DNA of 64,000 bases, taken from NCBI GenBank assembly GCA_944472155.2, contig OX235279.1:155766199-155830198 (forward strand), given 5' to 3'. Under the pieces are notes generated by a model. It made no database searches. It saw only the letters and a program-made list of their open reading frames with translations, and was not told the DNA's origin. Shown piece by piece: positions 51,685-61,989 of this stretch; position 1 is the first letter of the stretch; each line of letters starts with the position of its first letter. Both the position numbers and the translations under genes were made by a program. This DNA is from Trichobilharzia szidati. Lineage: Eukaryota; Platyhelminthes; Trematoda; Strigeidida; Schistosomatidae.

Positions 51685-52310
51685 TTCACCCCACCCCCTT
51701 CAATAATAATAACAATAATAATTACATCAGTTGCTTATCTAAACAAAGACAAAACTTTTAATTCATTGAAAATGCTCATAAAAAATTTATAAGACAGAAT
51801 AATGAACCAAAATCGGTCCAAAGAACGTTTAATGTCGGGCGGTAACCTGCACCTTGCAGCTTTTTCACACAACTAATTGCGATTCAGCAAATGAAGGAAT
51901 GAAGTGCTTAGGCCAAACACCTCTTTTCTTGTATCTACTAATTCCACTGCTCCTGGCTCTGGAAGCAGTTATATTGGCCGTTGCACACTAGGAACCTAAT
52001 TTTTCATGCTCGGGAACACCCAAAAGTGTGGTTAAATTAAGGTTTTGTTAAAGCTGTTAACAGTTCCATATTTGACTACCTCTTCTCTAAACGGGTCAAG
52101 CTGGCATTGGAGAATCTTTCTTGATCACCAACCGGGTATCAAATAAACTACCAAAGGACTCTAGGTACCGAATACTCCGCGAAACAGCAGAGGCCACTGT
52201 ATTTCGCCAAAAACAATCTGGACTCTGTGTGTGCAAAAAAAGATTTAGTCACTATTGCTCCCCTGACCCTCTGTAGAGCCTATAAATTCATAAATTCTGT
52301 ATTACTTCGC
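51685..52310 (-). promoter_or_regulatory. FLCN: Region upstream of FLCN: probable 5' UTR and promoter, no motif assigned
   Basis: About 600 bp upstream of the FLCN start with an ATT-rich run (51700-51725) and no recognised element. By position the 5' UTR and promoter, or a spliced-leader acceptor (trematodes trans-splice some mRNAs), should lie here. I cannot place any of them. Confidence 0.35.
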
Positions 52311-52394
52311 TTTTTTGTTCCTTTTACGTTCCCAGTGGAGCATAAGGCTTCAAACTAGAGGCTTGAAGTTTCGGTGGCAGTGGTGTTTATTTTT

Positions 52395-52550
52395 ACGGGA
52401 TGGGGTCGCTAGCCCCATGCCCAACCTTCCGTCTTTACCAGTCTTATGGCTGGCTTAGTGAGGTAAAGAAGTGCATCGGCCGAGGATAGAACCCTGAACC
52501 TGCGTGGTTGGTGAGCACTCTACTTTTGTGCCACCGACTCACAATTCGCT
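52395..52550 (-). mobile_element. Second tRNA-derived SINE-like element
   Basis: On the minus strand GAGTCGGTGGCACAAAAGTAG (A-box-like) is followed by GGTTCAGGGTTCTATCCTC (B-box-like), then a body with GGGGCTAGCGACCCCATCCCG. The head resembles the SINE at 899-1100 but the body differs, so it is a separate family or a chimera. Confidence 0.55.
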
Positions 52551-52969
52551 CAATTTATCCCACATATTCAATCAGTTTGTGTTATATGAATGCATATTAT
52601 CTCTCTCTCTCTTAGTGATGCTTTTGAAATGTAATCCATCGAAAATATTGTTTCAACGTAATTTAAAACAGCAATAGTGTTGTTAATATCAATACTTCTT
52701 TAATTATCATCGTCATATAAATGTAAAACCTGACAAGAAATTTATCGTAAAGAATCACATTCTTTCTTCATAAATCGGTCTTTAAAAGACTTAAAACATG
52801 AAGGTGATACAAACCTGAATCTAAGTTTCAACGGAGCACTCAGCAGTTGCTAGAATCCATCCATGTGAGACGAAAACGTGGAGAGTATAGAGACAAAAAA
52901 ATCGGAAGTCAAAAGAATTATTTATATAATGAGCAGAAGTATGCAGTGGAAAAAGAATTATTACTATTT

Positions 52970-53290
52970 CCTTCTATTTCGAGTGCAGTATAGGGCTTCA
53001 GCAGTGCCATTTTCATTTTGTCCGATTCTCTGCAGTTCGCTTCAGCTGGCTGGTTTTACGATTGCCTGTAAGCTTTCATTTCCTCCACATCAAACTATAT
53101 CCTCCATGTCACCCTCAAATTGACGTCAAACTTATGTTTTCCCATTCGGATTCCACTCGACCGATGGCCTGGCGTGACATATAAGTTCATGATTTCAGCG
53201 TATCTTATCCATCTTCATTTTCCTCGGAATATTTATTGGACAATAGGTTCTTGGTTGGTTCATTCCCAGAGTTACTTGCTCCTAATTCTT
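52970..53290 (-). mobile_element. RTE family B, 3' fragment
   Basis: Reverse of the family 3' end (TTCGAGTGCAGTATAGGGC, CCATTCGGATTCCACTCGACC, ATCCATCTTCATTTTCCTCGG), parallel to 28245-28610. Confidence 0.68.
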
Positions 53291-53298
53291 TCTGACTA

Positions 53299-53512
53299 TT
53301 TTTTTAATTTTTTTATTTTTTATTTTATTTATTTATTATAGCTTGATTCCACACCGTATTTTTGGTACAAGTATGGAATTTTCAGCATGTGATATCGGTA
53401 GCCCAATTTTGCAGGCCGACCATAGATATCGGGTGTGCGCCGGCAGGGGATCGAACCCCGGACCATGTGCATGGTCGGCGAGAGTCCTAACCACGGTGCC
53501 ACCGACGCCTTC
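53299..53512 (-). mobile_element. tRNA-derived SINE
   Basis: Minus-strand copy of the 899-1100 family. The A-rich tail is at 53299-53339 (T-rich on plus), B box GGTTCGATCCC at about 53448-53458, and A box GGTGGCACCGTGGTTAGGA at about 53487-53505. Confidence 0.85.
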
Positions 53513-54162
53513 TCATCTTTAATATGCAGCTAATGAAGTCATCCCCGACCGAAAGCTGCTACCTTGAAGTGGTGGTCGGGCTTGCATATTGCAATGACCC
53601 AACGAGCTACACTGGCTGGAACTTATGTTCCTGTAGGTCCTACCATGCCAAAAAGGTTGTTTGGATAGCGGTTAGACAAAAAGCAGCTACCCAATCCAAT
53701 GCCATGACTAAACAAAATCACAAAATATCATGCCGGATCGGTCGGGGCCCGGATTAACAACGACCGCGCTTCCTGCTGCCGTATTACAGGGCAGGAGTGA
53801 TAAATCTGCTACTGAGACACACCAAATAAAAAATAACAAACAAAAACAGGCCGTGCGTGACCGGCCTCAAGCAGTTGTCCCCTGGGCTCTGCGGTCATGC
53901 AACCAACTTCTACGGTGTGGGCAGCCAGGAAGTAACAATCGCCCTCACAATCCGAAGTGCACGCAAAACCTCTCTAATCCTCACTCATCTTTGTCTTCAT
54001 CTTCATCTCTATTATCTTGCCTTCCCTCTACTAATGCAACTCCTCTACTTGATGGCTCTTCACTTCCTCTTCACTCTGTGTCCACAAATAACGACGGAAG
54101 CCAAAAAACCACTACCGATAGTCTCCTAAAGCCACGCCACCAATTTCATATAGGAGCATTCA

Positions 54163-55041
54163 ATGTTAGGACACTGCCAAACAGGACAACAAGCATCACT
54201 AGCCAAGACTCTGGCATCCCGAGCCATTGATGTATGTTGTGCTTCAGAAGCACGCATACAAGACCCAAGTGTGGTTATTCACCTAACCCCATCTGGCCAA
54301 CAGGATGAATCTGCAAAATTCACCTTGAGGGTGTCAGGAGATGCCACAGCTAGCTCACGAGGATTAGCTGGTGTTGGGATAGCTTTGAGTACTAGGACAG
54401 AAAAGACATTACTTGACTGGATCCCGGTAGATAGCCAAATGTGTGCTGTCCGTCTGAACAGATCAGTGAAAAGGAGAAAGTACTGCACTATTCGCCGATG
54501 CCTCTTCGTAATCTCCACCTACGCCCCCACTGACTGTAGCTCGGATGAAACGAAGGATGAGTTCTACCAAAAGCTGTCTAGTTTGCTGCGAAAGGCTAAA
54601 CGCTCAGATATAGTCGTTCTAGCTGGTGACTTTAATGCTCAAGTAGGGAAATTGTGTCAATCTGAGAAGAATGTCGGTGGCACATACGGAATTCCGTGCC
54701 AGCGAACCGACAACGGTGACCGTCTCCTACAGTTCTGTTCAGATAATCATTTGTTTCTTGTGGGCACTAACTTCAAACACAAGGAGAGACACTGTTTGAC
54801 CTGGCTACTCCCATCATCAAACCAACGCTGGACACAGATAGACCACATAGCAATAAGCTATCGTTGGCGTGGGTCGGTAGGAGACTGTCGCTCCTTCTGG
54901 AACACGTGTGTAGATACCGATCACGCACTGGTCCGCACTCGTGTGTGCTTACGACTGAACGGACGTAGGAAACAGCTAGCGGTAAACCCATCACATCCCC
55001 AGCTCGATCAGAAACTAAGTCCCTATTTGAGGAAAAACTAG
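54163..55041 (+). CDS. RTE-A AP-like endonuclease domain
   Basis: 292 codons. The upstream frame (53730-54230) carries FHIGAFNVRTLPN, the normal start of this endonuclease, so a frameshift at about 54160-54200 separates the first strand from the rest. In this frame follow CCASEARIQD (catalytic Glu region), VISTYAPTDCSSDETKDEFY, VVLAGDFNAQVG, TWLLPSSNQRWTQIDHIAIS and DTDHALVRTRV (the terminal D-H pair of the fold). Such enzymes nick the target for target-primed reverse transcription. The first Met is an artefact of the shift. Confidence 0.87.
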   Translation: MLGHCQTGQQASLAKTLASRAIDVCCASEARIQDPSVVIHLTPSGQQDESAKFTLRVSGDATASSRGLAGVGIALSTRTEKTLLDWIPVDSQMCAVRLNRSVKRRKYCTIRRCLFVISTYAPTDCSSDETKDEFYQKLSSLLRKAKRSDIVVLAGDFNAQVGKLCQSEKNVGGTYGIPCQRTDNGDRLLQFCSDNHLFLVGTNFKHKERHCLTWLLPSSNQRWTQIDHIAISYRWRGSVGDCRSFWNTCVDTDHALVRTRVCLRLNGRRKQLAVNPSHPQLDQKLSPYLRKN

Positions 55042-55294
55042 CTAAACACATATCTGAGTTCGACAACTGCGCTCACCCTGAAAAAGCCTGGAAGAATATT
55101 CAGTCAGCTATAGATACAGCTGTAAAAGCTGTGAATAAAATAAATTCAAAGGTGAGTAAAAACCATTGGATTTCGACTGCTTCATTGGAACTGATAGATG
55201 CTAGAAGACTTATTCCGGCGAGCTCCGAATTCAATGAGGAGCGAAAGCTGCACAAAAGGAAACTTACGAAAAGTCTCCGCAAGGACCGTGAACA

Positions 55295-55663
55295 GTGGTG
55301 GATGACAAAGGCGAAAGAGATGGAAAAAGCATCGGCGATAGGCAACTCTTTAGACTCATCAGGGAAACGGGTGGGAGAAGGCAAATCATAAGTGAGACTA
55401 TTTCTGAGAAAAATGGCTCCTTTATTAGTTCTCAGGATAGATGCCTTGAACGCTGGAAAGAACACTTTGAGGAACAATTTAACTTGCCTACAGCCACACT
55501 GAACCCCCACCCCGCCTTCCAGCACACACCCGAATGGGATATAGACACTGGCCCGCCGTCTGTAAGTGAGGTCACGAAAGCTATCTGTAATTTGAAACGA
55601 GACAAAGTGGCAGGACCCGACGGAATTATTCCGGAGGTGTTTAAATATGGGGTGACATACTAG
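55295..55663 (+). pseudogene. RTE-A linker and RT start
   Basis: LERWKEHFEEQFNLPTATLN is followed by VTKAICNLKRDKVAGPDGIIPEVFKYG, in which KxGKAxGPDGI-type residues mark the first RT motif of non-LTR elements. It ends at a stop (55661-55663), and the following segment (55680-55836, with IIPIFKKGDKS) lies in another frame. The preceding 55131-55391 frame supplies the ELIDARRLIPASS linker. Confidence 0.82.
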
Positions 55664-55836
55664 TATGTAGTTTAAGTAAGGTACTAGGTAACGTCTGGGA
55701 ATCAGAGACGATTCCATCAGACTGGGGTAAGTCACTTATTATACCAATATTCAAGAAGGGAGACAAGTCCTCATGTGATAATCATAGGAGGATCAGCCTG
55801 ACGAAGATAGTCTCTAAAATCCTAGGCTCAGTAATC

Positions 55837-56577
55837 ATGCACAGATTAAGCAGAACTCGGAAGGAACAAACGAGGGAAAATCAAGCAGACTTTAGGCCAG
55901 GTAGAGGGTGCATAGATCATATCTTCACTCTCCGGCAGATCCTAGAACATAGACACACTTTTAGGCGTCCAACAATTGCCATATTTCTTGACTTGAAGGC
56001 GGCCTTCGACTCCGTGGATCGAAAGGTACTATGGCAATGTATGATTGTAAAAGGAGTGCCAAGAAAGTACATTGCACTAATCAAGGCACTCTACTCAAAC
56101 TCACGTAGCCGTGTAAGGACTTATGGGGAATTGTCATCTGAATTGTTAACAACCAGTGGTGTCCGTCAAGGATGTCCACTTTCCCCCTTTCTGTTTAACT
56201 TCATCATAAATATGCTAATGGAAGTATCCTTAACTGAACTTAACGACTTAGGAATCGACTTGTTACCAGGGAATAGTCTTATGGACTTAGAATATGCAGA
56301 TGACATAGTCCTGTTAGGGGAGGATGCTGACAAAATGCAGAGTCTTCTGAATACCTTGAGCAGCAATCTTCGTATGTTTGGCATGCGATTCGCCCCTGTA
56401 AAATACAACATGCTGCTACAGGACTGGACTACGTTAACTGCTAGCTTAGTGATAGGAAGTGAAGTGATAGAACATGTTGACCACTTCACCTATTTGGGAA
56501 GTTGTATCAGCACCATCGGATTGATTGGTGACGAAATCTCAGCACGGATCCAAAAAGCTCGAGCTGCTTTTCGTTAA
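55837..56577 (+). CDS. RTE-A reverse transcriptase core
   Basis: 246 codons with the RT motifs in order: ADFRPGRGCIDHIFTLRQI, AIFLDLKAAFDSVDR (first catalytic Asp), SGVRQGCPLSPFLFNFIIN, DLEYADDIVLLGED (catalytic YADD intact), GMRFAPVKYNML and HFTYLGSCIS. It runs into the post-RT tail with a shift at about 56525-56577. The fingers are incomplete because of upstream breaks. Of all RT copies in the window this one has the cleanest palm. Confidence 0.92.
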   Translation: MHRLSRTRKEQTRENQADFRPGRGCIDHIFTLRQILEHRHTFRRPTIAIFLDLKAAFDSVDRKVLWQCMIVKGVPRKYIALIKALYSNSRSRVRTYGELSSELLTTSGVRQGCPLSPFLFNFIINMLMEVSLTELNDLGIDLLPGNSLMDLEYADDIVLLGEDADKMQSLLNTLSSNLRMFGMRFAPVKYNMLLQDWTTLTASLVIGSEVIEHVDHFTYLGSCISTIGLIGDEISARIQKARAAFR

Positions 56578-57190
56578 CTTACACCGTCTCTGGCGTAGGC
56601 GTGACATCCGACTATCAACCAAGGGACGTGTGTACTGCTCAGCAGTTCACTCCGTCCTTCTCTATGGCTCTGAAACATGGCCAATACGAGTTGAAGACAT
56701 GAAAACGTTGACTGTTTTTGATCAGAGATGTCTACGATCTCTCTCTCACGTTAGGTGGTATAATAAGGTAAGCAATGTTGACGTTAGGCGTAGAGTATTG
56801 GGCAAAGAGGGAAAATCAATCGAAGAGGCTATAAAGTTACATAGATTGAGATGGCTAGGTCACGTGCTGCGCATGCCTAACCATCGCCTCCCCCGACGGG
56901 CATTACTAGCTGATATAGGTGCAGGTTGGAAAAGAGTAAGTGGTGGCCAAACAAAAACATGGCATCAATCCATGAAATCCCTGACAGTTAAACTGAGTCA
57001 GGTAGGGATATGCAGACTTCCGGGTTGGGGCCCTCGGGACTCTAAGCAACAATGGCTGGAGACAATAGGCGACATGGCTCAAAATCGTTGTCAATGGCGC
57101 AGATGTATTCAGTCTCTTGTGTCATCTTTCATATTCCTTTCTACCATTACTCATTCTGTTTCACTCTTACACTTGTCAAAGCTCTACTGA
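56525..57190 (+). pseudogene. RTE-A post-RT tail
   Basis: [72 protein letters not shown] and DMAQNRCQWRRC. This is the conserved C-terminal region of the family. It is out of frame with the RT ORF by one base. Degraded versions of these blocks were used to recognise the other RTE-A fragments. Confidence 0.85.
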
Positions 57191-57329
57191 TTCTCTTCAC
57201 TCATTTCCTTGTCTACCTTTGTGTGCTCTTTGGAACGTGGCAACTCGAACTGCTGCACTTCGGTGCCAAGTTCTATGTTGAATCCAGCCAATGAAGTCAT
57301 ATGGGGACAAAAAGTCTGCAATAGCCTTT

Positions 57330-57910
57330 TGGAAATGCTTTTCGTGATACGTACGCCAATTTTCTAACCCATATTGAAGTAGTGACTGATTGGCTTAATA
57401 TTGGTGTTGAAAATCCAAAGTTTGTTGTTTATGATGCGGCGGAGTGCAGATTTCGGAACTGATTTCAAAGCAACGAAGGTCTTTCTGGCCTTTCCTATTG
57501 TAATTTTAACATAACAGTGACATCACCTGTAGTTGAAACGGTACTTCCTCGATGAGTTAAGGAAGTGGCTTCTTTGAAATTTCCCTTGCTGATAGTGATT
57601 GTTGCTTGTTGTTGTTAGCTGGTTGGTTGGTTGGTTATCTTCATCACCTTCGTCTTCTCTATGTTTACCTAAAGTCCTGTCCTCGCTGACTGCTTCTTCT
57701 GTCAGTTTGTTGGTTATCGCCTGTATATCTTCGAGTTTGTGTGACATGAAACATAAATCATCCGCGGGAAATCCAAATCTCCTAGTCTTCTAGTGGGTCG
57801 GACATATTCCTGTCTTCTCACTCCTCATATGCCCTGTCCCGCATAATCCAGTCCACCACAATTAGCATTATTATTGGTGATAGTAAGAAGCCCTGTCTTA
57901 CTTCAATATT
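57330..57910 (-). mobile_element. RTE family B, RT-tail fragment
   Basis: Minus strand: palm-proximal VVDWIM-like residues near 57860-57840, a Lys/Glu-rich stretch (57760-57620, SHKLEDIQAITNKLTEEAV), and the segment after it (57480-57330). It closely parallels 38900-39330. Truncated at both ends. Confidence 0.7.
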
Positions 57911-59195
57911 CAAGTTATGTAAACACTTGGCAATTAAATATGGAAAAAATATTTGTTACAGTCACATTTTTCTACATTTCGTTTTTTAATACGACAAGCT
58001 ATTTAGGATAAATAAAGTCAATTGAGTTCAACTACGATACAAGCAACTAACCATTGAATAAATGAGAAACATAAGGTAGTAAATACAAAAATAAATGGAA
58101 GTTTATAAGATGATAGGACGTTGGTATTTACGCAAGCTACGATGTATACAAACGCTAATTCCTCTCCCCCAACTCTTACGGTGTTTCTTCTGCCTGGACC
58201 AAGGACAAATTAAAACACCAAACTGATTATCCGAAATACCAAGTGTATTTTGGGATCAAAATCATAAAGCGATGACGATTGCTTAGCTAGCTAGGGATAG
58301 TGTAAGAACGAACGAACGACGGTAACAAGACAGTTTCCCAAAAGGCGTGGATGCTTGACGACCAACCTTCAGCTTAAAGAGTTGACATAAACAATGAGGG
58401 TCAATGCGAACAACTTTGAGTGGTGAGTGATGTAGCCTGGTAATTTTGGGGAATTATTTACGGCTACAGGAGCAATACAGGTACTCACATTAGAAATAGG
58501 ATATGCTACTTTTTAGCTTTCTCTTTTGTAACCACTTGTAAAAATAAATTGGGATAGCATAAATCGAGTCTTTGAACCTACCTTCCTAATATATGTTGAA
58601 ACAAAACAACTAGGGAATTATTACAGGTCATGCTTTGAAGACAATTTCATATTGTAATATAGCTGCAGCTACGGCCTTCCATATGTTATGGGCATTTCGA
58701 ACGGCTTTCAAACGATTAGATGAGTACTCTACACAACATGTCAGGCATCATCTAGAATACTGTATACAGGTTGATGGTTTATGCTTTAATACGTGTAGTA
58801 CACCTTTAACGTTTGAACTTTTGTTCCTAACGCATACATGTACAAACTGGTGCCAAAGCCACTTTTGTTGCTCTCTCTCTGCTTATGTAATGGGCAGTCT
58901 CATTTTCTGTGTCGGATATACAACCTTTCAAACTAGATAAGTTACTATTCCATTTTCCAGAGTTATCTTGACTACTTTTGGCATCCAAATATACTGCTCG
59001 GAAAAGCAGGTTACTATTTATCAGTCTTTTTAATTTGTGCCTTGTCATCAGTCCTTACAATATACGTAGAGTACTGATTTATTGAACACCAGGCAAACTT
59101 CATTTAGTAGAGTTGGTATCGCTTAGCTTATCTGAGGCATGATTAGCACTACACGCGTATCCTTGAAGGAGTATAGAGGGAATGAAATGAATTAC
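57911..59195. other. Unassigned intergenic DNA
   Basis: About 1.3 kb with no supported gene. The 101-codon frame at 58635 is Cys/Phe-rich without a recognisable motif. Confidence 0.4.
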
Positions 59196-59199
59196 TAAG

Positions 59200-59520
59200 T
59201 GGTATCTTCCACCTTCCTTATGAAATGAAACACTTGAATCTTCCCATTATTATACCACAGGAAGGGCCAGTTAATTTCGGCATATATCATTTATTAAAAG
59301 GCGATTTGGAGATTGATTTGCCTAACCTGTTCTCTGCCTCATCTAGGATACCTTTGCGAGACCACTACATCAAGGTACTCAAACCGGAATTTCGGTCTTC
59401 ATATACAGTGGTAAATTTACAACTGGAATTCGTCACCCACGATGAATTAATTTCAGCCTGACCGATGGACGATTTCAAAGCGGAATTAGTTCTCTGAAGA
59501 TACACATATTATACATATTA
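59200..59520 (+). mobile_element. CR1-type element, C-terminal and 3' fragment
   Basis: The frame 59225-59461 resembles the extreme C-terminus of CR1-type ORF2 proteins: IYHLLKGDLEIDLPNLFSAS, IPLRDHYIKVLKPEFRSS and a final FVTHDELISA in place of the usual FF-x-x-RVVN. Compare FKILNNDYGPDLFSLFLPT, RGHSRRVQKPRRNHIA in the copy at 60246-60506. It is a different lineage from that copy. Confidence 0.65.
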
Positions 59521-60097
59521 AGTATTAACACAGACAACACGAGTCTAATATCCCTTATTATCTGAAACTGAAACCCTTCAGCTTCAGATTTTTATATGAC
59601 AATATAAGTCATCAAGTGCACGCTAATTTTTCTTGGTGTCTTCGTTTACTCCTTACGTCTTACTCTTCACACAAGCTCGTTGAATTCAACCAAAATACTT
59701 CCAAAACTATGATGAGGTCTATACGAGCTTTTCTGATCAAGATCTGGCTGAACAGTTCCGCAAAAACTGGACATATGTGATGCACAGAAGTTCGGTCCAG
59801 TTTGAGGAACGAAACGTTGGAATTAGCTAATTACATGTCACCGACATCATTGTAGACATATTTTTCGCATATAACGATGGGAGTGTATATCCCCAAATAT
59901 TTATCTAGATTGCCACTCAGAATGAACTGAAGTTATTGCTTCTAATCGTGAAAAATACCGGTTCCCCTGGTCCACAATTATGGCCCGTTATTTTTAAAAG
60001 TGGGTAACATAATGAATAAAATACTCCCACTAATAAAATTACCAAAATATTTACGACGCACGATTTCGTGAAATCCTATATACTACGGACGTGTGAT
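59521..60097. other. Unassigned intergenic DNA
   Basis: No supported feature between two CR1-type sequences of opposite orientation. Confidence 0.35.
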
Positions 60098-60245
60098 ATA
60101 TCAGATTCAGATTTATTGGTTGAGGATAGAAGGCTTGGAGCCTATGTTAATCCTAATCCTTTTCTAGGAGATTTCTGTGGTTGTCCAAACCCTTTTTGAA
60201 TGAAACAGTTGGGGTTGCAGACACCACTTCTTCTGGTAGTCAGTT

Positions 60246-60560
60246 TCAAGGGTTTATGACTCGGTGTGAGAACCAGTACTCAACAGCAATATGGTTTCTT
60301 CTCGGCTTTTGAACTCTCCTGCTATGTCCTCTAAGGTGTTCCGACCTGGTAGGAAGGAAAAGAGAGAATAGGTCAGGTCCGTAGTCATTATTTAAAATTT
60401 TAAACATTGTGATTAAATCTCCTCTCTGCCTACGGTATGACAGGGAGAAGAGATTTAAACTGTCTAGTCTTTCCTCGTATGATAAGTTAGTCATGCCGTG
60501 AACCATACGTGTTGCCTTCCTTTGAACCCTTTCTATAGTGTATTTGTCCCATTTAAGACA
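60246..60560 (-). pseudogene. CR1-type ORF2 C-terminal tail
   Basis: IERVQRKATRMVHGMTNLSYEERLDSLNLFSL (in parts), YRRQRGDLITMFKILNN, PDLFSLFLPT and HIAVEYWFSHRVINPWN-like end, the standard CR1 C-terminus. It is cut off from the RT by the SINE. Confidence 0.88.
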
Positions 60561-60631
60561 AACACTGGCTGCTTAGATGCAGTTTTCTAGTCTTGACCTC
60601 ACCAGAGATGCATGTATTATTTTATTTTTAT

Positions 60632-60812
60632 TTCTGATTACAGCTTGATTCCCCGCCGTATTTTCAGTACAAGTATGGAATTTTCAGCATGGATATCGGT
60701 AGCCCAAATTTACAGGCCGACCATAGATATCGAGTGTGCGTCGGTAGGGGATCGAAACCCGGACCATGTGCATGGACGGCGAGAGTCCTAACCATTGTGC
60801 CACCGACGCCCA
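60632..60812 (-). mobile_element. tRNA-derived SINE inserted in CR1
   Basis: Minus-strand copy of the 899-1100 family: A-rich tail (T-rich at 60616-60640 on plus), B box near 60748-60760 (GGTTTCGATCCC, one extra T), and A box near 60785-60805. It splits the CR1 tail between FRSLW and IIHASLVRSRLE. Confidence 0.88.
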
Positions 60813-60873
60813 TAAGGACCTGAAACTACGTGCAGCCACCGCGAGACAGTGTGCTGTAGTTTTTAAATCGTGG

Positions 60874-61989
60874 CTAACTATGACACCTAAGTCCAAGTGA
60901 GTCTGAACTGATGCGTGTTATTCCCTCTAGTTCGTAGGAGCTCGTGCTTGCTTGTCCAATGCGCATGGTTGCATACTTTGCTACATTGATCGGGAGCATC
61001 CATTTCATGGACCACTCTGACAATCTGTTGAGGTCCTCTTGCAACGTGGACGTATCACAGTTACCCTTCAGCTCTCTCCAAATTTTTAAGTCATTTGCGT
61101 GAAGGACCATAGGGGAGTCGGTGAGCAGAGATAACTCATTGATATAGAAAATAAATAGGAGAGGTCCGAGTACCGTGCCTTGTGGCACTCCGCTGTGTAC
61201 TGCTGTCCAAGAGGAGAGTTTCGAGTTGATGCTAACCCTCTGCCTCCTATCTATGAGGAATTCCCTGAGCCAGTTTAGTAATCTGCCTTTGAAACCAAAA
61301 CTTTCCAACTTCATCAGTAGCCTTTTGTGAGGTACTTTATCAAAGGCTTTGCTGAAGTCTATGAAGACGACGTAAATGGGTCTTCTGTTGTCCCTTGATT
61401 TGACCCAGCTTTCTCTTGCAGTGAGGAGATTTGACAGGCATGAGAGGTTTCTTCGGAAGCCATGCTGTGCTCTAGATAATAAGCTGCCATTTTCCAGATA
61501 TGCCATGATGCTTTTCTTGATGATTCTTTCCAGTGTCTTGATTAAAGTGCTGGTGAGACTGATAGGTCTGTAATTTGAAGGGCTTTGTCTTGGTCCTCCT
61601 TTGTGGATGGGGGTTACTATGGCGTCTTTCCAGTCACGCGGTAACACTCCATTTAGGAGAGATAGCTTGAAGATCGTAGTCAAAGGGCCGGCTATGTGGG
61701 CTGATAGCTCCTTGAGAAGCCTTGGATGAAGATTATCAGGACCCATTGATTTCCCTGCATCTAGTTTCATCAGGTAATTTAGCACGATGCCTTGGTCGAT
61801 GTCAACGGAATCTACCTCGTACTCCTCTGATGCAGACAGAGCTGATCCTACAGGGAGTGATGACTCCTGAGTGAAGACTTGGGAGAAGTAGTTTGTCATT
61901 GCTTCTGCTTTTTCTTGATCTTCTTCGATTGTGTCATTGTCAATAGTCAGGTTTGGAACACCATTGGATGTTTTATTCCTGATGTCCAT
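60874..61989 (-). CDS. CR1-type reverse transcriptase, catalytic motif mutated
   Basis: 371 codons. MKLDAGKSMGPDNLHPRLLK, WKDAIVTPIHKGG, YRPISLTSTLIKTLERIIK, QHGFRRNLSCLSNLL, YVVFIDFSKAFDKVPHKRLL (first catalytic Asp), HSGVPQGTVLGPLLFIFYIN, and then VLHANDLKIW where family members have YADDLKIW. Two of the four YADD residues are changed, including a catalytic Asp, so the enzyme should be inactive although the frame is long. The tail continues to KTTAHCLAVAAR before the SINE. Confidence 0.92.
   Translation of the reverse strand: MDIRNKTSNGVPNLTIDNDTIEEDQEKAEAMTNYFSQVFTQESSLPVGSALSASEEYEVDSVDIDQGIVLNYLMKLDAGKSMGPDNLHPRLLKELSAHIAGPLTTIFKLSLLNGVLPRDWKDAIVTPIHKGGPRQSPSNYRPISLTSTLIKTLERIIKKSIMAYLENGSLLSRAQHGFRRNLSCLSNLLTARESWVKSRDNRRPIYVVFIDFSKAFDKVPHKRLLMKLESFGFKGRLLNWLREFLIDRRQRVSINSKLSSWTAVHSGVPQGTVLGPLLFIFYINELSLLTDSPMVLHANDLKIWRELKGNCDTSTLQEDLNRLSEWSMKWMLPINVAKYATMRIGQASTSSYELEGITRISSDSLGLRCHS

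Larger units (their letters stand above)
53520..57300 (+). mobile_element. RTE family A, best-preserved copy
   Basis: A nearly full-length non-LTR element: 5' UTR (53520 to about 54140), AP endonuclease (about 54140-54900), pre-RT linker, RT (about 55560-56560), post-RT tail (56560-57110) and 3' UTR with the GTGGCAACTCGAACTGC block (to about 57300). One or two stops or shifts break each region, so it cannot make the full polyprotein. The clade call rests on the tail with LRSLSHVRW and [12 protein letters not shown] think RTE (SR2-like), though the exact family name needs a database match. Confidence 0.85.

Noticed and set aside
54279..55735. Minus-strand ORFs of 79 to 211 codons
   Set aside because: They are antisense to the RTE-A endonuclease and RT frames.
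58635..58940. A 101-codon ORF as a possible small secreted protein gene
   Set aside because: No clear signal peptide or splice structure, composition like the flanks, and no recognisable domain.
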